This document shows positions 50,966-58,969 of a DNA stretch of 64,000 nt, in pieces. The DNA is taken from positions 1 to 64,000 of the forward strand of contig JAPWJX010000005.1 of the NCBI GenBank assembly GCA_028283855.1, read 5' to 3'. A program made the position numbers and the translations under genes. The notes below the pieces were generated by a model. It worked only from the letters and a program-made list of their open reading frames with translations, did not search any database and was not told the DNA's origin. How positions within the stretch are numbered: the first letter of the stretch is position 1; each line of letters begins with the position of its first letter. Source of the stretch: Verrucomicrobium sp. (GTDB lineage: Bacteria; Verrucomicrobiota; Verrucomicrobiia; Methylacidiphilales; GAS474).

Positions 50966-51802
50966 ATGAGTTCCCCCCGTTTTGTCATCCGGTGCGACAT
51001 GGAAGGTGTCGCCGGAATCGTCAGTTATGCCCAGGTTGAGCCCGGCCACCGGGAGTATGAAGAGGGCCGGGCCTATTTCATGGAAGAGATCCTCGCGCTG
51101 GTCGAAGGCCTCAAGGAGGGCGGCGCGGGGGAAATCCTGATCTATGACGAGCATTGGTTCGGCCGCAATCTGCGGCTCGACCGCCTGCCGGAAGGCGTCG
51201 TCGCCTGCTGCGGCAAGCCCCCCTACCGGGAGGACTGGGCGGGCGGCCTCCGCGCCGGGGATGCCGGGCTCATCCTGCACGGCCTCCATTCGAAGCTCGG
51301 CACCGGCCAGGTTCTCCACCACACCTACGAGCCGGACATCAAGGCGATCACCCTCAACGGCATCCCCGTTGGCGAGATCGGCGTGGAGGCGGCCATCGCG
51401 GGTGACTTCGGCGTGCCCACCGTCCTCATGACGGGCGACTCCGGCGGGGCGGAGGAAGCCCGCGCCCTCATTCCCGGCATCGCCACGGTGGAGGTGAAGG
51501 AGTCCCAGTCCCCGGACGGCGCGGCCTGCCTGCCCCTGGCCGTCGCGGCCGCCCGCATCCGGGAAGCCGCGCGCCGCGCGGTGAAGGACGCCTCCTCCGT
51601 GAAGCCCTTCAAAGTCTCCGGCCCGGTGACGATGGAGATCGATTTCAACGACGGCCCCTACCTTAAGGCCTTGCGCGCCTGCGCCGACCTGGCCGGTCCC
51701 GCCCACTTGGTCCTGGAAGGCGATTCCGTCATCCAGCTCTGGGCCCGCTACTGGAAGCTCAAACTCAAAGCCCAGGAGGTCGTCCGTGCCGGAAAGGTCT
51801 AA
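50966..51802 (+). CDS. M55-family peptidase (D-aminopeptidase DppA-like)
   Basis: This cytoplasmic zinc peptidase of family M55, 278 residues, matches the metal ligands known for Bacillus DppA: Asp11 and Glu13 (CDMEGVAG), His63 (DEHWFG), His108 (HGLHSK) and Glu137 (GEIGVEA), with almost identical spacing. Such enzymes act on D-amino-acid peptides. In this carbohydrate region, with an aldolase and isomerase behind it, the true substrate may differ. A perfect palindrome (50948-50960) lies just upstream. The 3' end overlaps the aldolase gene by 17 nt. Confidence 0.88.
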   Translation: MSSPRFVIRCDMEGVAGIVSYAQVEPGHREYEEGRAYFMEEILALVEGLKEGGAGEILIYDEHWFGRNLRLDRLPEGVVACCGKPPYREDWAGGLRAGDAGLILHGLHSKLGTGQVLHHTYEPDIKAITLNGIPVGEIGVEAAIAGDFGVPTVLMTGDSGGAEEARALIPGIATVEVKESQSPDGAACLPLAVAAARIREAARRAVKDASSVKPFKVSGPVTMEIDFNDGPYLKALRACADLAGPAHLVLEGDSVIQLWARYWKLKLKAQEVVRAGKV

Positions 51803-52574
51803 AGCTCCCGCTCCCTTCGACGTCGCCGCGGCGCTGCGCGCGCGGCAGGTGACCTACGGCTCCTGGATCCAGCTGGCCTCCCCGGGAGTGGCCGAGATCC
51901 TGGCCAACGCCGGGTACGACTGGATCGGCCTGGACTGCGAGCACACCGCCGCCGACATCGCCACGGTGGAGGCGGTCGCCCGCGCCGTCTATGGGCGCGG
52001 CTCCTCCCTCCTGGTCCGCGTCAGCCGGTGCGACACGGTGGAGATCCGCAAGTGCCTGGACGTCGGCGCCCACGGCGTCATCGTCCCCCTGGTGGAGACG
52101 GTGGAGGAGGCGGAGCGCGCCGTCGCCGCCGCCAAGTATCCCCCCCGGGGCGTGCGCGGCTTCTGCTTCGGCCGGATGAACAACTGGGGCGTCGACTTCG
52201 ATTCCTACGTGAAGGAGGCCAACGACCGCGTGGCCGTCGTCCTCATGATCGAGTCGAAGACCGGCGTGGAGAACGTGGAGAAGATCGCCGCCGTCCCCGG
52301 CGTCGACGGCCTCTTCATCGGGCCCTACGACTTGAGCGGCTCCTACGGCGTGCCGGGAGAAACCGGCCACCCCCTCGTCCAGGAGGCGCGGCTGCGCGTC
52401 GTGGAGGCGGCCCGCAAGGCGGGCATCTCCTCCGGCCAGCACCTCGTCCGCTCCACGCCGGAGATCCGGGAAAAGGCCGTCGCCGACGGCCTGACGTTTA
52501 TTTGCCTGGACGGCGACATCATCTTTCTGGAACAAGCCGCCCGCACCACCCTGCAAACCACGGAGAAAAAATGA
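51786..52574 (+). CDS. HpcH/HpaI-family aldolase
   Basis: This class II (metal-dependent) pyruvate aldolase cleaves 2-keto-3-deoxy or 4-hydroxy-2-oxo acids to pyruvate and an aldehyde. The 262 residues show the family landmarks GYDWIGLDCEHTAAD, DVGAHGVIVPLVETVEEAE, VLMIESKTGVENVEKIAAVPGVDG (metal-binding Glu) and GLFIGPYDLSGSYG (metal-binding Asp). The start is a GTG inside the M55 gene, with a 17-nt overlap, and the stop overlaps the isomerase gene (ATGA). The three genes are therefore one tight operon, probably for degradation of a sugar acid. Confidence 0.9.
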   Translation: MPERSKAPAPFDVAAALRARQVTYGSWIQLASPGVAEILANAGYDWIGLDCEHTAADIATVEAVARAVYGRGSSLLVRVSRCDTVEIRKCLDVGAHGVIVPLVETVEEAERAVAAAKYPPRGVRGFCFGRMNNWGVDFDSYVKEANDRVAVVLMIESKTGVENVEKIAAVPGVDGLFIGPYDLSGSYGVPGETGHPLVQEARLRVVEAARKAGISSGQHLVRSTPEIREKAVADGLTFICLDGDIIFLEQAARTTLQTTEKK

Positions 52575-53491
52575 AAGAATCCCTGCGCGATTACGCCCGT
52601 CTGGGCCTCGTCCACCACATGCTTTACGGAAAGTCCCTGGCCGACTCTGCCGAGCACGCCCGCACCCTCCAGGACTTTGCCCGCCGGGCCGATATCGAGA
52701 CCCTAGACTGCTGTCTGCCTTACGGCCCTCTGCGGGAGCCGACGGCCAAGGTCATCCGGGAAAGCGGCAAGGTGCGCAACGTCTTCGCCACCCACCATTT
52801 CCCCCTGCGGAAGATCTCCTTCTGCTCCACCCTGCCGGCCGACCAGGCCCAGGCCCGCCTGATCGCCGCCGACATGGTGGACCAGGCCGCTCTCATGGGC
52901 GCCACCGGCTTCATCTTCGCCTCCGGCGGTCCCCGCCCGCGCGAGGCCAAGCCGGAGAACTACCAGGCCTTCGTCGAATTCTGCCGCTGGCTCTGCGCCA
53001 AGCTGAAGCCGCACGGCATCAAGGCCCTCCTGGAGCCCTTCGACATGGAGGTCGACAAGTGCTTCCTCATGGGCACGACCAAGAAGTGCATGGAGATCCT
53101 CGACGAGGTCGGCGCGGACAACATCGGCATCGAGCTGGACGTCGCCCACCTCCCCATCATGGGCGAAGACATCGCCGAGGCGATCCGCACCGTGGCCCCG
53201 CGCCTGGACCGCGTCCACCTGGGCAACGCCATGCTCAAGGACAAGAGCGACCCCTTCTACGGGGACAACCATCCGCCCATCGGCTATCCCGGAGGGGAAA
53301 TCGACGTGCCGGAACTGGTCGTCGCCCTGCAGGCGCTGCTGGAGGTCGGCTTCCTCAGCCGCGAGAACCGCGGCGACGTCGTCCTAGAACTCAACCCGTT
53401 CCCGGGGAAGACGGTCGACGAGTCGGTCGCCGACAACTTTGCCCGCGTCCAGGCGGCCTGGGCCCAGGTCCAGCCGCTCGTCGCCGCCTAG
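52571..53491 (+). CDS. Sugar phosphate isomerase/epimerase (xylose isomerase-like barrel)
   Basis: This 306-residue TIM-barrel protein belongs to the AP-endonuclease-2/xylose isomerase-like superfamily. Probable metal ligands lie in ALLEPFDM (Glu), IGIELDVAHLPIMGED (Asp, His), RVHLGNAM (His) and VVLELNPFPG (Glu), the usual pattern of a divalent-metal sugar isomerase or epimerase. The substrate cannot be told. It is coupled by ATGA to the aldolase gene and ends the M55-aldolase-isomerase operon. No signal peptide, so cytoplasmic. Confidence 0.85.
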   Translation: MKESLRDYARLGLVHHMLYGKSLADSAEHARTLQDFARRADIETLDCCLPYGPLREPTAKVIRESGKVRNVFATHHFPLRKISFCSTLPADQAQARLIAADMVDQAALMGATGFIFASGGPRPREAKPENYQAFVEFCRWLCAKLKPHGIKALLEPFDMEVDKCFLMGTTKKCMEILDEVGADNIGIELDVAHLPIMGEDIAEAIRTVAPRLDRVHLGNAMLKDKSDPFYGDNHPPIGYPGGEIDVPELVVALQALLEVGFLSRENRGDVVLELNPFPGKTVDESVADNFARVQAAWAQVQPLVAA

Positions 53492-53504
53492 GCCGGGGCG
53501 GCGT

Positions 53505-53533
53505 TTGACCGCTCTCCGGCGGCGGGATAACCT
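53505..53533 (+). promoter_or_regulatory. Candidate promoter of the prepilin cassette
   Basis: A -35 box TTGACC (53505-53510) and a -10-like TAACCT (53528-53533) have a 17-bp spacer. Transcription would start near 53540, three bases before the GTG of the first cassette gene, so the leader would be almost absent. Confidence 0.4.
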
Positions 53534-53542
53534 AGCTCACAC

Positions 53543-54253
53543 GTGCACGCTCCCTTGCCCAGGCGGGGTTTCTCCCTGATCGAGCTGCTCGTCGTCCTGG
53601 CGATCGTCGCGATCGTCGCGGCATTCAGCGTGGCGGCTCTTTCCGCCCAAAGCCGGGCGGGGGAAATCCGGCGCAACTTGGTCACCGTCTCCGGCCTCCT
53701 CGACCTGGCCCGGCAGACGGCGGTGGCCCGCCACACCTACGCCTACTTCGGCATGACCAGCCCGGCCCAGGCGGCGGCCACCCATCCCTCCGCGCATGAG
53801 ACGCCGGTCTACCTGGCCGTCTTCGTTTCCAACGACGGCTCGGACGTCCTGGGGGCGGGAGGCAGCCTGAACGACCAGGGCGGCCCCCAGGCGGAAGTCT
53901 CCCTCCTGCGCAAGGTGGAGTCCCTTAAGAACGTCTTCCTGGACACCGTGCTGGGCGCGCGCAACCCCCTGGTTACGCGCCTCCGCCCTCCTGTGGGCAG
54001 CGGCGCCGCGCTGACCTCCTCCTGGACGCTGCAGACCTCCACGCGGGTGAACAACGCGCCCCTCTCGTTTGACAGGATCATCAAATTCACCCCCGCCGGA
54101 GCGGCCCGCGTCAGCCAGGTCCCTATCGAGGTCATTGATTTGATTCTCACCCCCGTGCGCGGCGGCGAGCAGCCGACGGAAGCCGACCGCGAGATTTCCT
54201 CCGTCATCCGCCTGAGCGGGTTGACGGGGAACGTCTCCGTTTATCAGCCCTAG
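53543..54253 (+). CDS. Prepilin-like protein, cassette protein D type
   Basis: This 236-residue protein has a type IV prepilin N-terminus: short basic leader (MHAPLPRRG) and the FSLIELLVVLAIVAIVAAF hydrophobic helix with the conserved Glu5 of the mature chain. This matches GspH/PilE-like pseudopilins cut by prepilin peptidase. The C-terminal body is Ala/Thr-rich and unlike known pilins. It is the first of four genes whose order and sizes (D-B-C-A) match the prepilin cassette described from Verrucomicrobium and Chthoniobacter genomes. The start is a GTG; the preceding isomerase gene ends 51 nt upstream. Confidence 0.85.
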   Translation: MHAPLPRRGFSLIELLVVLAIVAIVAAFSVAALSAQSRAGEIRRNLVTVSGLLDLARQTAVARHTYAYFGMTSPAQAAATHPSAHETPVYLAVFVSNDGSDVLGAGGSLNDQGGPQAEVSLLRKVESLKNVFLDTVLGARNPLVTRLRPPVGSGAALTSSWTLQTSTRVNNAPLSFDRIIKFTPAGAARVSQVPIEVIDLILTPVRGGEQPTEADREISSVIRLSGLTGNVSVYQP

Positions 54254-54255
54254 CC

Positions 54256-54714
54256 ATGAAGCCTTTCGGAAAAGCGGCCTTCAGCCTCATGGAGGTGGTG
54301 CTGGCGCTCGGCCTCATCAGCTTCTGTCTGATCGCGCTCATGGGCCTCCTGGTCGCCGGCCTGAAGAACAACCGGCAGACCCGTTCCATGGTGGACGCCA
54401 CGGCGGCCGCCTCCCTCCTGGTCGAGTCCCTCCGCGCCAGCACGAACAATCGCCCGGTCAATCTGCCGCAAATCCCGCTTCCCACGGGCATGGAGGTGGC
54501 GTCCAACACGGCGCCTCTCTACGTCGATAGCGGCGGCTATCTGGTCGGCTCTCCCCGGGATGCCGCCTTTGCCCTCAACTACCGCGTCCAGGTGGTCGAC
54601 ACCAACCTCGACATCTGCCGCATCTACATCGGCCTAAGCGCGCCGCCGCAGGCGCCCGTCAATTCCAAGGAGCGCTCCACTTACGAGGTGCTCTCCTCCT
54701 TTCAAATGCGATGA
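54256..54714 (+). CDS. Prepilin-like protein, cassette protein B type
   Basis: This 152-residue prepilin-like protein has the leader MKPFGKAAFSLMEVVLALGLISFC, with the conserved Phe and Glu of the processed N-terminus and a long hydrophobic helix. The C-terminal part is short, about 110 residues, with a Thr/Ala/Val composition and the string RVQVVDTNLDICRIYIGL. It begins 2 nt after gene D and overlaps gene C by 4 nt, so the four genes are clearly one unit. It is probably an accessory pseudopilin of a type II secretion-like or pilus-like assembly. Confidence 0.82.
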   Translation: MKPFGKAAFSLMEVVLALGLISFCLIALMGLLVAGLKNNRQTRSMVDATAAASLLVESLRASTNNRPVNLPQIPLPTGMEVASNTAPLYVDSGGYLVGSPRDAAFALNYRVQVVDTNLDICRIYIGLSAPPQAPVNSKERSTYEVLSSFQMR

Positions 54715-55493
54715 GGACGCCTGCCGCCCGCTCCTTTACCCTTATCGAGGTGTTGGTCGCCATGACCGTCCTCTGCCTCATGCTGGGGATGCTTTTCTCC
54801 ATGACCAAGGGAATCAGCGACGCCTATAGCCGGGGAAAGTCGGGCACGCAGAACGATTCGACGGCCCGCGGCGTTCTCGACGCCATCGCCCTGGATCTGG
54901 AAGGGGCCGTCATCCGGCCGGACCTGCCCGGCTTCCAGGCGGAGGGGAACGGCCTTCTCGACTTCTTCACCGCCCAGCCCGGCTTTAGCGCCGCTTTCTC
55001 CAATCCGCGCAACTTGAGCTACGTCGCCTACGGCCTCGACGTTACCTCGACCAACTCGGACATGGTCCGTTACGACATCGCCGTCGATTGGACCACGGCC
55101 AATTTGGCCGCTCTGGCGTCCTCCCAAAGCTTCCATACCAACCGCCTGGCCCCCAGCGTCCTTTGCTTCAACTACCGCTTCATCCTGACCAACGGCCAGG
55201 CCGTCTCCACCGTCTCCAACGCGCAACAGGTCGCCGCCGTCCGCGTCAGCCTGGCGGCGGCGGACACCGCCACCTTCGCCCGCCTGGCGCGCGCGGGACG
55301 GGTGCGGAACGTCCGGGACGCCCTGGCCAACGCGGTGGAGGCGGAAGGGACCGTCAGCGCCAAGTCGGTCTGGGAAAGCCAGGGCTTTTCCTCCAGCTTC
55401 AACACCATGTTTCCCGGCGTCCTGCAGGGGACGGGCATCCGCTTCTTCGAGCGGACCATCCCCGTGCCCGTTTCCGGCCTCTCCACGAACTAG
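54711..55493 (+). CDS. Prepilin-like protein, cassette protein C type
   Basis: This 260-residue pseudopilin-like protein has a leader MRTPAARSFTLIEVLVAMTVLCLMLGMLF, similar to GspJ/PulJ-type minor pseudopilins, with Glu5 of the mature chain. The body contains NDSTARGVLDAIALDLEGAV and FFTAQPGFSAAF, common to larger minor pseudopilins. It overlaps gene B (ATGA) and is followed 4 nt later by the large protein A. No assembly ATPase, platform protein or prepilin peptidase gene is in the window, so these must be supplied from elsewhere. Confidence 0.85.
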   Translation: MRTPAARSFTLIEVLVAMTVLCLMLGMLFSMTKGISDAYSRGKSGTQNDSTARGVLDAIALDLEGAVIRPDLPGFQAEGNGLLDFFTAQPGFSAAFSNPRNLSYVAYGLDVTSTNSDMVRYDIAVDWTTANLAALASSQSFHTNRLAPSVLCFNYRFILTNGQAVSTVSNAQQVAAVRVSLAAADTATFARLARAGRVRNVRDALANAVEAEGTVSAKSVWESQGFSSSFNTMFPGVLQGTGIRFFERTIPVPVSGLSTN

Positions 55494-55497
55494 CGCC

Positions 55498-58400
55498 ATG
55501 AGAAGACATTCCGACCGCGGCGTCGCCCTCATCATGGTCCTGGCGGCCGTTTCCCTTTGCAGCCTCCTGGCCGTTTCCTTCCTCATGATGAGCCAGTTCG
55601 AGGCCGGTTCCGGCAGCGCCTACGCCCGCTCCGTCTCCGCGGACGAGCTGGCGCGGGGCATGGCGCAGGAGCTGGTGGCGGAGCTTGCCGATGAGGCGCG
55701 CCAATCCGGCGCCAACACCAACTCCATTCCGCTGCCCGTCCGTGTCGGCGTCACGGTGACCAACCCGCGCCTCTCCCCCGTCGTCCGTCTGAGCACCAAT
55801 GTCGCCGCCGCCGCCTTTTCCGCCGCCTTTGAGGCGAACAACGTCACCAACCCCCCGACCAACTACGCCACGCCGATCTCCACCCTCCAGCCGGGCCTGG
55901 ACGGCCACCGCCTCTCCCGCACGCGGTGGCAGGCCCCGCGCATCGTTCCGTCCTCCCAGGACGTGCCCATTCCCAATTGGATCGTCGTCTCCCGTTCCGG
56001 CCCCACGCAGAACACCTCCCTGGGCAGCCTTTCCGACCTTTCCCCGACCAATTGGAACGCGGCGATCGGCCGCTACGCCTTCGTGATCTACGACGTCAGC
56101 GGCCTTTTGGACGCCAACGTGGCGGGCATTGCCTCCTCCGACACCCGCACGGGTCAAAAAGGAACCGCCGCGGTGGCCAACCTGGAATCCCTGGGCCTTT
56201 CCCTGGGGGCCTTTTTCAAGTGGCGCGACAGCAATCAGCTGACCAACACCTACGGCACCGATCCCACTCCGGGCCATCCTGGCTCGCCCGGCCTGCTGGA
56301 GATGGGTTTCACCCCGCAGACCAATTATCCCAACCGCAACCAGTTCTACACCCGGGGCGACCTTGTCAGCTATGCCGCGGACACCGGCAATATTCCGGAA
56401 AACACCCTGCCGAATTTCTCCACCTTTTCCCGGGCGGCGAACGCGCCGGACATCCCGCAGGCCACCATGGGGAGCGGTTCCTGCATTCTGGCCGGGAACG
56501 ACACCTCGATCACTTACTATAACCTGCAGGGGCAGCAGAAGAGCTACACCGTCAAGAAAGGGCAGCCCTGGCTCCAGCACAAGTTTCCGCTCTCCCGCCT
56601 CCGGTGGTTTGAATACGTCGATTCCACCGGCGCGCCGACGGGCAATTACGCCCAGGCCATCAAGCGGCACTTCGGCCTGAAATGGGTGGCGGACCTGGGG
56701 GCCGCCGGCGCGGCCAAGCCCGATTTCGAGGGGGTGCCGGGCTTCATCTACACCTCCCCGGACGGGGATTCCGCCGTCTCCACCATCAAAAACCTCTCCC
56801 AGGTCCCGCAGACCCGGGAGCCCGACTTCTTTGAGTGGCTCAAGACCGGCATCGACACGAACAGCCTGGGCGTCAACTTCGGAACCAACAGCCTTACCTA
56901 TTCCGTCAACCAGGATTCCAGCGTCGATTTTCAACTCGTCCAGATCGGGGCCAATATCATCGACCAGGCGGGCTCCAGCGACGTGCCCACGCGCATCGCA
57001 TCCGCCGCCGCCCAGGATCGGCAGGGCGGCCCGCTGGTCGCCTTCGGGGTGAAGAACATCCCTTATCTGAATGAAATCCCCATGGCCTATCACCGGCCAA
57101 AGAATGCCCCGGCGAACCTCAATTGCTATTTCCAGTTCGAGTTCTGGAATCCGCATCAGAACGCGAGCAAGGCCCTGCTCGATCACTCCGGGCATGCCAT
57201 CACGCAGTTCCGCGTCCGTCTTTTGGAGGGGGCCCCCTGGCTGAACGCCTATGTGCGCATCAGCGGCAGCGATACGGCCACGACGAGCGTCACCGCCATT
57301 GCCACCGCCTCCGAGGTGAACCGCACCATCACCCCTTTCTCTATGAACGGAGGGGCCAACAACACCGCCACCTTTGACGTCACCAGCATGGATTTCAGCG
57401 AGCCGCGCGTGTTGGAGAGGGGCTCGCGGGTGAACACGGTGCCGCTGACGATTGCCACCTGTCCCCGCACCTACTCAGTGGGGCCGCCGCCGGAGAGCCC
57501 TAACTTCATCGGGCTGGTCGTGGCCTCCAACACCGCGGCGAATCCTGGAATTACGGATGGAACCCGGTTTCAGGTCAGCAAGGACACGGCGAACTTCACG
57601 GCTTTCGCGGATCCTGCCACCCCCGCCTACACCTACCCGATGGGGGAGAAGTATTTTAACGCTACGCAGCTGCTGTTCGCCAGGCCCGCCGCCGCCTCTG
57701 TCGTCAATCAGCCGGCGGGCGGCAGTCCGGCTCCCATCACGCTGGTGGTGGAAATGAACGCGGACGGACGCTGGATTCCCTTTGAAACAGCGGAGGGGAT
57801 CACCTCCACGATCCTTGCTTCCATCAACTACACCGGCAGCGTGCCGAACATGTATTCGAATCCGATGAACTGGACGGAGAACATTCCCATGCAGTTCACC
57901 ACCTCGGTTAGCGCCTGGAATTGGACCAACCCGGGACATGGGGGGTCGCAGTATAACCCCAAAACCACCGCGGCCATCACCGATTCCGACCGGGGACGGC
58001 TCTATTACGGATGGCAGGATGTGCGCACGCGGCAGTCTTTCATAAAGATCGACCCCCGCACCCGGCGCTGGGGGTTGCCCTCCACCCAGTTCGGCTCGCC
58101 GGGCTTGAGCATGCGGGAGACGTCCTCCGCCTTTAACGCGAAGTTCAGCTCGCTCCAGGACAATTGGGATTCGGCCTTCGTGAACAACAACGTGACCGCT
58201 CCCATCTTGGGGGTGGCCGATTTAGCCCGCAATCTATCCTCTCCCAACAACACGGTTGCCCGCACCTATTCCGTGAAAGACAAGGATGTCGTGCGTCCCG
58301 CCGACTGGGCCTATATCCCGGACGCCGATTTCCCTTCCATCCCCGGGAAGACCACGGCCCGCCCGGTCATCCTCAACCGCCCGTTCCGCTCCGTGGCGGA

Positions 58401-58959
58401 GCTGGGCTATGTCTTCCGCGACACGCCGTGGAAGACGATCGATTTCTTCGAGTCGCAGAGCGCCGACTTGGGGCTGCTGGACGTCTTCTGCGTGGAGGAC
58501 AATTACGCTTCCCCGGGAAAGGTGAACCCGAACGCGGCCTCGCTGGCCGTCCTGCAGTCCTTGATCCAGGGATCGGCCTTGAACAGCGCGGCGTTCGCTC
58601 TGGGGGGAGGGGATGTGGATACGGGCGTCGCCCAGGCCCTGGCGGCCAGTCTGACCAACGGACCCTCCTTGCGCAGCGACCAGGACGTGGTGAAGCGCTT
58701 CCTCTCCAGCACGGAATACACCGGCGTCCAAAACAAGATCCAGCGGGAGGCCTACGCGCGAGGCCTCATCGGGCAGACCGACACGCGCACCTGGAACTTC
58801 CTGATCGACGTGATCGCCCAGGCCGGGCGCTACCCGGTCACGGCGCGGGACCTGAGCCAGTTTCTCACCACCGGGGAGCGCCGGTATTGGGTCCACGTGG
58901 CGATCGACCGGGAGACGGGCCGGGTCGTCGACCTCTCGTTCGAGCCGGTCGTCGAGTGA
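55498..58959 (+). CDS. Large pilin-associated protein, cassette protein A type
   Basis: This 1153-residue protein begins with a basic stretch and hydrophobic helix (MRRHSDRGVALIMVLAAVSL), like GspK/PilX minor pseudopilins. A very large extracellular domain rich in Asn, Thr, Ser, Ala and Pro follows, with no repeats I can define. It probably sits at the tip or surface of the pilus-like structure and is the hallmark member of the Verrucomicrobia/Chthoniobacter cassette. It is 4 nt after gene C and convergent with the sialate O-acetylesterase gene, 10 nt away. Function in adhesion or substrate binding is inferred from size and context only. Confidence 0.85.
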   Translation: MRRHSDRGVALIMVLAAVSLCSLLAVSFLMMSQFEAGSGSAYARSVSADELARGMAQELVAELADEARQSGANTNSIPLPVRVGVTVTNPRLSPVVRLSTNVAAAAFSAAFEANNVTNPPTNYATPISTLQPGLDGHRLSRTRWQAPRIVPSSQDVPIPNWIVVSRSGPTQNTSLGSLSDLSPTNWNAAIGRYAFVIYDVSGLLDANVAGIASSDTRTGQKGTAAVANLESLGLSLGAFFKWRDSNQLTNTYGTDPTPGHPGSPGLLEMGFTPQTNYPNRNQFYTRGDLVSYAADTGNIPENTLPNFSTFSRAANAPDIPQATMGSGSCILAGNDTSITYYNLQGQQKSYTVKKGQPWLQHKFPLSRLRWFEYVDSTGAPTGNYAQAIKRHFGLKWVADLGAAGAAKPDFEGVPGFIYTSPDGDSAVSTIKNLSQVPQTREPDFFEWLKTGIDTNSLGVNFGTNSLTYSVNQDSSVDFQLVQIGANIIDQAGSSDVPTRIASAAAQDRQGGPLVAFGVKNIPYLNEIPMAYHRPKNAPANLNCYFQFEFWNPHQNASKALLDHSGHAITQFRVRLLEGAPWLNAYVRISGSDTATTSVTAIATASEVNRTITPFSMNGGANNTATFDVTSMDFSEPRVLERGSRVNTVPLTIATCPRTYSVGPPPESPNFIGLVVASNTAANPGITDGTRFQVSKDTANFTAFADPATPAYTYPMGEKYFNATQLLFARPAAASVVNQPAGGSPAPITLVVEMNADGRWIPFETAEGITSTILASINYTGSVPNMYSNPMNWTENIPMQFTTSVSAWNWTNPGHGGSQYNPKTTAAITDSDRGRLYYGWQDVRTRQSFIKIDPRTRRWGLPSTQFGSPGLSMRETSSAFNAKFSSLQDNWDSAFVNNNVTAPILGVADLARNLSSPNNTVARTYSVKDKDVVRPADWAYIPDADFPSIPGKTTARPVILNRPFRSVAELGYVFRDTPWKTIDFFESQSADLGLLDVFCVEDNYASPGKVNPNAASLAVLQSLIQGSALNSAAFALGGGDVDTGVAQALAASLTNGPSLRSDQDVVKRFLSSTEYTGVQNKIQREAYARGLIGQTDTRTWNFLIDVIAQAGRYPVTARDLSQFLTTGERRYWVHVAIDRETGRVVDLSFEPVVE

Positions 58960-58969
58960 CGCGCCCGAC

